The notes under the pieces were generated by a model. It ran no database searches. It was given only the letters and a program-made list of their open reading frames with translations, and was not told the origin of the DNA. Made by a program: the position numbers and the translations under genes. A stretch of 64,000 nt of DNA, from positions 9,510-73,509 of the forward strand of contig JAEWGX010000112.1 of NCBI GenBank assembly GCA_023388075.1, written 5' to 3'. This DNA is from Pseudomonadota bacterium (lineage in GTDB: Bacteria; Pseudomonadota; Gammaproteobacteria; Burkholderiales; Burkholderiaceae_E). Positions 17,807 to 26,272 of the stretch are shown here, in pieces (the first letter of the stretch is position 1; every line of letters starts with the position of its first letter).

Positions 17807-18604
17807 TTGGAAAACGACATCTTCCTCTCCGTCGAGTCGCTAGACTTCGGCTACACCGATCGGCTGGTGCTGAAGAACATCGACATGCACTTTCGCCGCG
17901 GGGCGGTGGTGGCGCTGATGGGCGGGTCGGGTTCCGGCAAGACGACGGTGCTGCGGCTGATCGGCGCGCTGTTGAAGCCGCGACGCGGCCGGGTGGTGCT
18001 GGACGGGGTGGACGTGCATTCCCTGGATCGCGACGGCCTGCTGGCCGCGCGTCGCAAGATGGGGATGCTCTTCCAGCAGGGCGCGCTCTTCACGGACCTC
18101 ACGGTCCAGGAGAACATCGCGTTCCCGCTGCGCGAGCACACGGACCTGTCCGAGGATATGATCCGTGACCTGGCGCTGATGAAGCTGCACGCGGTCGGGC
18201 TGCGCGGGGCGGCGAACCTGATGCCGTCGCAGATCTCCGGCGGCATGGCCCGGCGGGTCGCGCTGGCGCGCTCGATCGCGCTCGATCCGCCGCTTCTCAT
18301 GTACGACGAGCCGTTCGCGGGCCTGGATCCGATCTCGCTCGGCACGATCGCGCACCTGATCCGCAACCTGAACCAGGCGCTCGGGGCGACGACACTGGTG
18401 GTGACGCACGACGTGGCCGAGAGCTTCTCCATCGTGGACTACGCCTACGTGATGAGCGCCGGCGAGGTGATCGGGCACGGCACGCCGCAGGACCTGATGG
18501 CCTCGACCGATCCGCGGGTCGCCCAGTTCCTGAAGGGCAAGCGCGACGGCCCGGTGCGGTTCCACTACCCGGCGCCGCCCATGGCCGAGGAGCTCGGCCT
18601 GTGA
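17807..18604 (+). CDS. mlaF: Phospholipid transport ABC ATPase MlaF
   Basis: A 265-residue ABC ATPase: Walker A GGSGSGKTT at 39-47, signature ISGGMARRVALARS and Walker B LLMYDEPFAGLDPIS, wording typical of MlaF/Ttg2A. With MlaE, MlaD and MlaB it drives retrograde or anterograde phospholipid movement between membranes to keep outer-membrane asymmetry. The start is TTG at 17807: it places ESLDFGYTDRLVLKNID in family register, and no ATG occurs before the first conserved strand. First gene of the mla operon. Confidence 0.93.
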   Translation: MENDIFLSVESLDFGYTDRLVLKNIDMHFRRGAVVALMGGSGSGKTTVLRLIGALLKPRRGRVVLDGVDVHSLDRDGLLAARRKMGMLFQQGALFTDLTVQENIAFPLREHTDLSEDMIRDLALMKLHAVGLRGAANLMPSQISGGMARRVALARSIALDPPLLMYDEPFAGLDPISLGTIAHLIRNLNQALGATTLVVTHDVAESFSIVDYAYVMSAGEVIGHGTPQDLMASTDPRVAQFLKGKRDGPVRFHYPAPPMAEELGL

Positions 18605-19383
18605 TCGACGACATCGCGAGGCTCGGGTCCTGGGCTCTCGGCCGCCTCGCCGTCCTCGGTTTCGCGCTGCGATTCCTGCTGCGGCTCGCCTGGCTTTCGC
18701 TGTTGAGCCTGCGACGGCCGGACCTGATCATCGAGCAGCTCTACTTCATCGGCAACCGGTCGCTCTCGATCATCACGGTCTCGGGGCTCTTCGTCGGCTT
18801 CGTGCTCGGGCTGCAGGGCTACTACACGCTGGAGCGCTACGGCTCGGAGGAGGCGCTGGGCCTGCTGGTCGCGCTTTCGCTCAGCCGCGAGCTCGGGCCG
18901 GTGGTATCGGCGCTGCTCTTTGCCGGGCGGGCGGGCACGTCGCTCACCGCCGGGATCGGCCTGATGAAGGCCGGGGAGCAGCTCGACGCAATGGAGATGA
19001 TGGGCGTCGATCCGATGGGCCGGGTGCTCGCCCCGCGCTTCGTCGCCGCGCTGATCGCGATGCCGCTGCTCGCCGCGATGTTCTCGGCGGTCGGCATCTT
19101 CGGCGCCTGGATCGTCGGCGTGCAGATCATCGGGGTGGACGCGGGCTCGTTCTGGTCGCAGATGCAGGCGGGCGTTGACATCCGCAACGACATCGGCAAC
19201 GGCGTCATCAAGAGCATCATCTTCGGCGCGATCTGCGCCTTCATCGCGCTGTTCGTCGGTCACGAGGCCACCGCGACACCCGAGGGGGTGTCGCGCGCCA
19301 CCACGGACACGGTCGTAGCATCGTCGCTCGTCGTGCTGGGCAGCGACTTCATGCTGACCGGGTTGATGTACGGCGGCTTCTAG
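18601..19383 (+). CDS. mlaE: Phospholipid transport permease MlaE
   Basis: A 260-residue MlaE/YrbE permease with five or so hydrophobic segments and the diagnostic LSRELGPVVSALLFAGRAG and GLMKAGEQLDAMEMMGVDP motifs. It forms the transmembrane dimer of the MlaFEDB complex. GTG 18601 overlaps the mlaF stop (GTGA). Confidence 0.95.
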   Translation: MIDDIARLGSWALGRLAVLGFALRFLLRLAWLSLLSLRRPDLIIEQLYFIGNRSLSIITVSGLFVGFVLGLQGYYTLERYGSEEALGLLVALSLSRELGPVVSALLFAGRAGTSLTAGIGLMKAGEQLDAMEMMGVDPMGRVLAPRFVAALIAMPLLAAMFSAVGIFGAWIVGVQIIGVDAGSFWSQMQAGVDIRNDIGNGVIKSIIFGAICAFIALFVGHEATATPEGVSRATTDTVVASSLVVLGSDFMLTGLMYGGF

Positions 19384-19417
19384 CGGGGCGACCCGGCACC
19401 GCACACGGGAAACTGGC

Positions 19418-19891
19418 ATGGTCATGAATCGACGTTCGACGGATATCCTGGTGGGGCTCTTCGTGCTCGCCGGGATCGCCGCGCTCTTCTTCCTCGCGCT
19501 TCGCGCCGCCAATCTCGGCACGTTCGTGGTGAACGACGGCTACGAGTTGCGCGCGCAGTTCGACAACATCGGCGGCCTGAAGGCGAGGGCGCCGGTGCGC
19601 AGCGCCGGAGTGGTCGTCGGGCGGGTGGACTCGATCGGCTTCGACACGGAAACCTTCCGCGCCGACGTGCGGCTGTCGATGGATTCCCGCTACCGCTTTC
19701 CCAAGGACTCGTCGGTGAAGATCCTGACGGCGGGGCTGCTGGGCGAGCAGTACATTGGCATCGAGCCGGGGGCCGAGGAGAAGACGCTCGGCAACGGCGA
19801 CACGGTGCAACTCACGCAGTCGGCCGTGGTGCTGGAGAACCTGATCAGCCAGTTCCTCTACGGCAGGGCGTCCGAAGGCGACGCCAAGTGA
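19418..19891 (+). CDS. mlaD: Mla complex substrate-binding protein MlaD (MCE domain)
   Basis: A 157-residue protein with an N-terminal membrane anchor (TDILVGLFVLAGIAALFFLA) and a single MCE domain (YELRAQFDNIGGLKARAPVR, VKILTAGLLGEQYIGIEPG). MlaD hexamers form the periplasmic lipid channel on MlaE. The start may be ATG 19418 or ATG 19424, two codons apart. It overlaps mlaA by four bases. Confidence 0.94.
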   Translation: MVMNRRSTDILVGLFVLAGIAALFFLALRAANLGTFVVNDGYELRAQFDNIGGLKARAPVRSAGVVVGRVDSIGFDTETFRADVRLSMDSRYRFPKDSSVKILTAGLLGEQYIGIEPGAEEKTLGNGDTVQLTQSAVVLENLISQFLYGRASEGDAK

Positions 19892-20766
19892 CGGCCGCGC
19901 GCGCGGAGACGCCCTCGTCCCCAGGGTGGCCGCGGCGGTTGCGTTGCCGGCCGCTCGCCGCCGGCTGCCTGGTCGCGGTGGCGCTCGCCTCAGGCTGCGC
20001 CACCACCGGCGGCGGGACCAATCCGGCCGACCCGCTGGAATCGTTCAACCGCGGTGTCTACGAGTTCAACGACACGATCGACCGCGTCGCACTGAAGCCG
20101 CTGGCCCGGGGCTACCGCAAGGTCGTGCCCGAGCCGCTGCAGCTCATGGTGCGCAACTTCTTCGGCAACCTCGGCGACGTGGTCACGGCCGCGAACAACC
20201 TGCTGCAGGCCAAGCCCCGGGCGGCGCTGATCGACTTGTCCCGCGTGGTGATCAACTCCACCCTCGGCTTCGGCGGCGTGGCGGATGTCGCGACCGACAT
20301 CGGCCTGCGGGGCCACGACGAGGACTTCGGCCAGACGCTGGGCTGGTGGGGCGTGCCGAGCGGACCCTACCTGGTGCTTCCGTTCTTCGGGCCTTCCACC
20401 TTCCGTGACGCGCCATCGCGCTTCGTCGACGCCAAGAGCCACCCGCTGGACTGGTCGGACCCGTCGGTGCGCGTTCGCAACTCGCTCCTCGGCCTCTACA
20501 TCGTGAGCGGCCGGGCCGACCTGCTCGATGCCGAACGCGTCGTGGAAGGCGCGGCGCTGGATCGCTATTCCCTCATTCGAGACGGGTGGTTGCAACGGCG
20601 TCGCCAGGCGGTGTACGACGGCAACCCTCCGGACGATCCCGATCCGGATGACGATGATTCCTGGTACAAGGAGGACCTGGAGGCCGAGGAACCGGCCGCT
20701 GGTGGGGGCGGAACGGAAAATCCTTCCGGAGGTTCCGAAGGCGGCCCGGACCCGGGCGGGAAGTGA
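19888..20766 (+). CDS. mlaA: Outer-membrane lipoprotein MlaA (VacJ)
   Basis: A 292-residue lipoprotein with lipobox LASGC, modified cysteine C37. The VacJ domain is clear from NPADPLESFNRGVYEFND and the GWWGVPSGPYLVLPFFGPST motif. MlaA forms a ring in the outer membrane with porins and removes misplaced phospholipids, passing them to MlaC. The last about 45 residues are acidic and Gly-rich (DPDPDDDDSWYKEDLEAEE), beyond the conserved domain. In enterobacteria mlaA is unlinked; here it sits in the operon, as common in betaproteobacteria. Confidence 0.94.
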   Translation: MTAARAETPSSPGWPRRLRCRPLAAGCLVAVALASGCATTGGGTNPADPLESFNRGVYEFNDTIDRVALKPLARGYRKVVPEPLQLMVRNFFGNLGDVVTAANNLLQAKPRAALIDLSRVVINSTLGFGGVADVATDIGLRGHDEDFGQTLGWWGVPSGPYLVLPFFGPSTFRDAPSRFVDAKSHPLDWSDPSVRVRNSLLGLYIVSGRADLLDAERVVEGAALDRYSLIRDGWLQRRRQAVYDGNPPDDPDPDDDDSWYKEDLEAEEPAAGGGGTENPSGGSEGGPDPGGK

Positions 20767-20834
20767 AGCCGTCTCGCGTCGCCCCTGGGTTGTGGTTTGT
20801 TGCACGCGAGCAACGAAGCGAAACGTCCGGGTGG

Positions 20835-20840
20835 GATAAT
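20835..20840 (+). promoter_or_regulatory. Candidate -10 element before mlaC
   Basis: GATAAT in the 130-base gap between mlaA and mlaC, about 57 bases before the mlaC ATG. The nearest TTG-type hexamer (TTGCAC at 20800-20805) is too far away. The larger gap suggests a second internal promoter; weak evidence. Confidence 0.2.
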
Positions 20841-20896
20841 GGCGACAGTGCCGCCTGCGCCGTTCGGGCTGCGGGCGCGACCTTTCCGGGAGAGTC

Positions 20897-21523
20897 ATGA
20901 AGCGAAAGTTCCTCCATCTCGTCGCAGTCCTCGTCACCGCGGTCGTCGCGTTGGCCGCCGGCACGTCCGCCGCGATCGCGCAGCAGGATCCGAACAAGTT
21001 CATCGAGGACTTGTCGGAGAACGTGATCCAGCAGCTCAAGTCCGACAAGGAGATCCAGGCAGGCGACCTCAAGCGGGTGAGCGAGCTCGTCGACACCACG
21101 CTGATGCCGCACGTGAACTTCGAGCGCATGACCGCGCTGTCGGTGGGTCGGGCCTGGCGCCAGGCGACCCCGGAGCAGCGCAAGCAGCTCATGAGCGAGT
21201 TCCGGGTGCTGCTGTTGCGCACCTATGCGAACGCGTTCACGGCGGTGCGCGACCAGAGCATCCGCATGAGGCCGTTCCGCGGCGAAGCCGGCGCCGACGA
21301 GGTGATCGTGCGCAGCGAGATCGTCCAGCCGCGCGGCGAGCCGATCCAGCTCGACTACCGCCTCGAGAAGGCGGGAGACGACTGGAAGATCTACGACGTG
21401 AACGTGCTCGGCGTATGGCTGGTCCAGACCTATCGCAACCAGTTCGCGCAGGAGATCTCCGCGGGCGGGATCGACGGGCTGATCAAGAGTCTCGCCGACA
21501 AGAACAAGTCGTTCGCCAAGTGA
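20897..21523 (+). CDS. mlaC: Periplasmic phospholipid-binding protein MlaC
   Basis: A 208-residue periplasmic protein with a signal peptide (KRKFLHLVAVLVTAVVALAA, cleavage near AIAQ). The Tol_Tol_Ttg2 domain is recognisable from DTTLMPHVNFERMTALSVG and DVNVLGVWLVQTYRNQFAQ. It shuttles phospholipids between MlaA and MlaFEDB. Length matches the family. Confidence 0.94.
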   Translation: MKRKFLHLVAVLVTAVVALAAGTSAAIAQQDPNKFIEDLSENVIQQLKSDKEIQAGDLKRVSELVDTTLMPHVNFERMTALSVGRAWRQATPEQRKQLMSEFRVLLLRTYANAFTAVRDQSIRMRPFRGEAGADEVIVRSEIVQPRGEPIQLDYRLEKAGDDWKIYDVNVLGVWLVQTYRNQFAQEISAGGIDGLIKSLADKNKSFAK

Positions 21524-21592
21524 GCGGGCAGCGCAGACAGGCGAGGTCGCATCCGCGGCAGGCGATGGCCGGCGCAAGGGTGGGAGGATAGG

Positions 21593-21919
21593 GTGCGCGC
21601 GATCGCCGTGCCGGCCCGGATCGACATGGCCAGCGCCCCGGCCGCGCTCGCGGAGCTGTCGCGCGCGCTGCGCGCCGCCGCCGGCCCGGGACAGGACGGC
21701 GAGATCGTCCTGGATCTCTCGGGCATGACGCAGTTCGATTCGAGCGCGCTCACCGTGCTGCTGCAGCTCGCCCGCGAGCGCAGGCGGCAGGCGGCTTCGG
21801 GCGCAGGCGCGCCGGGGTCCCCCGCGCTTCTCGTTTCCGGCGCGCCGATCAAGCTGCGCGAGCTTGCGGAGCTCTACGGGGTGGACGAGCTGCTTTTCGG
21901 AACCGGCTCCGTGGCCTGA
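21593..21919 (+). CDS. mlaB: Mla complex STAS-domain protein MlaB
   Basis: A 108-residue STAS protein: VLDLSGMTQFDSSALTVLLQ contains the conserved serine-pair segment that docks on MlaF and stabilises the ATPase. GTG 21593 is preceded by GGAGG at 21583-21587 with good spacing. STAS proteins vary, and the assignment rests on the mlaFEDAC context. Confidence 0.9.
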   Translation: MRAIAVPARIDMASAPAALAELSRALRAAAGPGQDGEIVLDLSGMTQFDSSALTVLLQLARERRRQAASGAGAPGSPALLVSGAPIKLRELAELYGVDELLFGTGSVA

Positions 21920-22035
21920 CAGAGCGGGGGCAGGGAACAGGTGCCGCCGGAGCCCTCGAGGTTTCGGCGGCTTGCGTTTTGGCGGGCCCGGCGGTCCGCG
22001 GCGGACAGGCGAGAGCAGGGAGGATGGGCAACGGC

Positions 22036-23058
22036 ATGGCGGCAGCCATCGAGATCGATTCGGTCACCAAGCGCTACGGGTCGCTGCAGGCGCTCAAGGG
22101 CGTCTCGCTGCGGATCGAGAAGGGCGAGTTCTTCGCCCTGCTAGGGCCGAACGGCGCCGGCAAGACGACGCTCATCTCGATCGCGGCGGGACTTGCCCGC
22201 GCGACCAGCGGATCGGTGAAGGTCATGGGCTACGATGTCGTGTCCCAGTACCGCGACGCGCGCCGGCAGCTGGGCGTGGTGCCTCAGGAGCTGGTCTTCG
22301 ACCCCTTCTTCTCGGTGCGCGAGACGCTGCGCATCACCTCGGGCTACTACGGGGTTCGCCGCAACGACGACTGGATCGACGAGATCCTCGAGAGCCTCGG
22401 GCTCGCCGACAAGGCCGACGCCAACATGCGCACGCTCTCCGGCGGGATGAAGCGGCGCGTGCTGGTCGCCCAGGCGCTGGTGCACCGCCCGCCGGTCATC
22501 GTGCTGGACGAGCCGACCGCCGGCGTAGACGTGGAGCTGCGCCAGTCGCTCTGGGCCTTCGTGCAGCGGCTGAACGACGACGGCCATACCATCGTGCTGA
22601 CGACGCACTACCTGGAGGAGGCCCAGCAGCTTTGCGAGCGCGTCGCCATGCTGAAGGCCGGGCGCATCGTGGCATTGGACCGCACGGCCAACCTGCTCAG
22701 GCGGTTCTCGGCGGGGGCGCTGACGCTCTCGCTGGCCGATGCGCCGCTGCCGCCCGGCCTGGCCGAACGCGTCGTGCCGAGCCCGCCGGACGATCCGCGG
22801 TTGCGGCTGCACATCGACGACTACGAGGAGATCGAAGGCATCCTGGCCGCGCTGCGCCTGGCCGGTTGCCGCATCGAAGAGATGGAGATAGCGCATACCG
22901 ACCTGGAGGACGTGTTCGTCAGCCTGATGCGGGACGGAACCTCCGACGCGACGGAGGCCAACTCGGTTGCCCCCGCCCCGGACGAAGTCGACACCGCGGC
23001 CGAAGAGTCCAGCGGGGGCGCTCGCGCGGAATCCGTCCTCGACCGTGTCCGGAGGTGA
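22036..23058 (+). CDS. ABC-2 type exporter ATP-binding protein (YadG/CcmA-like)
   Basis: A 340-residue ABC ATPase: KRYGSLQALKGVSLRIEKGE, Walker A GPNGAGKTT, signature LSGGMKRRVLVAQ, Walker B VIVLDEPTAGVD. Residues beyond about 230 form a C-terminal extension ending in an Asp/Glu/Ala-rich tail. It pairs with the ABC-2 permease encoded four bases later. Substrate is unknown; this pair follows mla operons in many betaproteobacteria, so an envelope role is plausible. ATG 22036 was preferred because AGGGAGG (22017-22023) abuts the alternative ATG at 22024 too closely. Confidence 0.85.
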   Translation: MAAAIEIDSVTKRYGSLQALKGVSLRIEKGEFFALLGPNGAGKTTLISIAAGLARATSGSVKVMGYDVVSQYRDARRQLGVVPQELVFDPFFSVRETLRITSGYYGVRRNDDWIDEILESLGLADKADANMRTLSGGMKRRVLVAQALVHRPPVIVLDEPTAGVDVELRQSLWAFVQRLNDDGHTIVLTTHYLEEAQQLCERVAMLKAGRIVALDRTANLLRRFSAGALTLSLADAPLPPGLAERVVPSPPDDPRLRLHIDDYEEIEGILAALRLAGCRIEEMEIAHTDLEDVFVSLMRDGTSDATEANSVAPAPDEVDTAAEESSGGARAESVLDRVRR

Positions 23059-23062
23059 CCTG

Positions 23063-23818
23063 ATGGACGGATTCAGGACGCTCTTCTACAAGGAAATGCT
23101 CCGTTTCTGGAAGGTCGGCTTCCAGACGGTGGCCGCGCCGGTGATGACGGCGCTCCTCTACCTGCTGATCTTCTCGCACGCGATGCGCGGGCGGGTGGAG
23201 GTGTTCGAAGGCGTCTCCTACACCGCGTTCCTCGTGCCGGGCCTGGTCATGATGTCGGTCCTGCAGAACGCCTTCGCCAACAGCTCCTCCTCGATGATCC
23301 AGAGCAAGATCACGGGCAACATCGTGTTCATCCTGCTGCCGCCGCTGCGGCCGGTCACCATGTACGCCGGCTATGTGCTCGCCTCGGTGGTGCGGGGGCT
23401 CGCCGTGGGGCTGGGCGTGTTCATCGTCACCGCGGCCTTCTTCGAGACCCACTACGAGCAGCTCTCGTGGGCGATCGTGTTCGCGCTGCTCGGCAGCGCG
23501 ATGCTGGGGACGCTGGGGCTGATCGGCGGCATCTGGGCCGACAAGTTCGACCAGATCGCCGCCTTCCAGAACTTCCTCATCATGCCGCTCACCTTCCTCT
23601 CGGGGGTCTTCTACTCGGTGCACTCCCTGCCCCCTTTCTGGCAGGCCCTGTCGCAGCTCAATCCGTTCTTCTACATGGTGGATGGCTTCCGGCACGGCTT
23701 CTTCGGGCAGTCGGACGTGTCGCCCTGGCTGAGCCTCGCGGTGGTCTCCACCGCGCTGGTGGTGGCCGCGGCCGTCGCCCTCGCGATGCTGCGCTCGGGC
23801 TACAAGCTGCGCGGCTAG
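23063..23818 (+). CDS. ABC-2 type exporter permease (YadH-like)
   Basis: A 251-residue inner-membrane protein with six predicted hydrophobic segments and the ABC-2 signature in MPLTFLSGVFYSVHSLPPFW and LNPFFYMVDGFRHG. It forms the export channel with the preceding ATPase. ATG 23063 is preceded by GGAGG. Substrate unknown. Confidence 0.87.
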   Translation: MDGFRTLFYKEMLRFWKVGFQTVAAPVMTALLYLLIFSHAMRGRVEVFEGVSYTAFLVPGLVMMSVLQNAFANSSSSMIQSKITGNIVFILLPPLRPVTMYAGYVLASVVRGLAVGLGVFIVTAAFFETHYEQLSWAIVFALLGSAMLGTLGLIGGIWADKFDQIAAFQNFLIMPLTFLSGVFYSVHSLPPFWQALSQLNPFFYMVDGFRHGFFGQSDVSPWLSLAVVSTALVVAAAVALAMLRSGYKLRG

Positions 23819-23899
23819 GGGCTCCCGGAGCCGCGCGGCCAGCGCTCTCGGCCCGGTCCCCCCGGGCGGGCGCGAAACGGTGGCCCGGGCCGGTCCCGG

Positions 23900-23905
23900 T
23901 ACAAT
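23900..23905 (+). promoter_or_regulatory. Candidate -10 element before ibaG-murA
   Basis: TACAAT about 85 bases upstream of the ibaG start, in the 172-base gap after the ABC-2 permease. This gap is the likeliest place for a promoter serving ibaG, murA and possibly his. No clear -35. Confidence 0.3.
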
Positions 23906-23990
23906 CTCGGGCCTCTCTCAATCTGTTCACGCTGCGGACGCGTCCTGGAAGCGAGCTGCCCAGGGCCTTCCGGCAAGGAGATTCCAATCC

Positions 23991-24236
23991 GTGGTCACCC
24001 CTGAAGACGTCAAGCGCTATATCGCCGAAGGCCTCGCCTGCGAGCACCTGGAGGTGAGCGGTGACGGTCATCACTTCGAGGCGGTCATCGTGAGCACGGC
24101 CTTCGAGGGCAAGCGGCCGATCGCGCGCCACCAGCTGGTGTACGCGGCGCTCGGGGATCGGATGAAGGCGGAGATCCACGCCCTCTCCATGAAGACGCTC
24201 ACGCCGCAGGAGTGGCAGCGCTCCGCCGCCAACTGA
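23991..24236 (+). CDS. ibaG: BolA/IbaG family iron-metabolism protein
   Basis: An 81-residue BolA-fold protein: the helix VTPEDVKRYIAEGL, the strand HLEVSGDGHHFEAVIVS with the invariant His, and RHQLVYAALGDRM. IbaG-type proteins pair with monothiol glutaredoxins in iron-sulfur handling. GTG 23991 is preceded by AAGGAG ten bases upstream; an ATG at 23880 in the same frame would add a non-conserved leader. Its position just before murA is the classic ibaG location. Confidence 0.88.
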   Translation: MVTPEDVKRYIAEGLACEHLEVSGDGHHFEAVIVSTAFEGKRPIARHQLVYAALGDRMKAEIHALSMKTLTPQEWQRSAAN

Positions 24237-24251
24237 AGAAACGGTGAACGC

Positions 24252-25588
<1,337 letters not shown>

Positions 25589-25592
<4 letters not shown>

Positions 25593-26272
25593 ACCCGACC
25601 ACCGCGACGGCGGACCGTCCGGTCATCACGCTGGCTCTTTCCAAGGGCCGGATCCTGGACGACACCGCGGTGCTGCTCGAGCGCTGCGGGATTCCGCTCG
25701 ATCCGGCCATCGCCGACTCGCGCAAGCTGATCCTTCCGACTCCGGATCCGGGCCTGCGCCTGCTGATCGTCAGGGCCACCGACGTGCCGACCTACGTTCA
25801 GCACGGCGCGGCGGACATCGGCATCGCCGGCCGCGACGTCATGCTCGAGCACGGCGGCGAAGGCCTGTACCAGCCGGTGGACCTCGGCATCGGTCGCTGC
25901 CGCATGTGCGTCGCGGCGCCGGCCGGATTCGACTACGAGAGCGCGGTGCGTCGCGGCCAGCGCCTGCGGGTGGCCACCAAGTATGTCGAGGTGGCCACGC
26001 GCCACTTCGCCCGCAAGGGCGTGCACACCGACCTGATCAAGCTGTACGGCTCGATGGAGCTCGCGCCGCTGGTCGGGCTCGCCGACGCCATCGTCGACGT
26101 CGTCTCCACCGGCGGCACGCTCCGGGCGAACAACCTGGTCGAGGTGGAGGAGATCATGCCGATCTCCGCCCGCCTGATCGTGAACCAGGCGGCGCTCAAG
26201 ATGCGGCAGGCCGCGATCGCGCCGCTGATCGCCGCGTTGGAGCGGGCCGCCGCCCAGGACGCCACGCCATGA
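25589..26272 (+). CDS. hisG: ATP phosphoribosyltransferase, short form
   Basis: A 227-residue short-form HisG, first enzyme of histidine synthesis. Motifs include LALSKGRILDDT and the PRPP-binding DVVSTGGTLRANNL. The short form lacks the C-terminal ACT-like regulatory domain and needs HisZ, which is not in the window. GTG 25589 overlaps the murA stop. It overlaps hisDC by four bases. Confidence 0.95.
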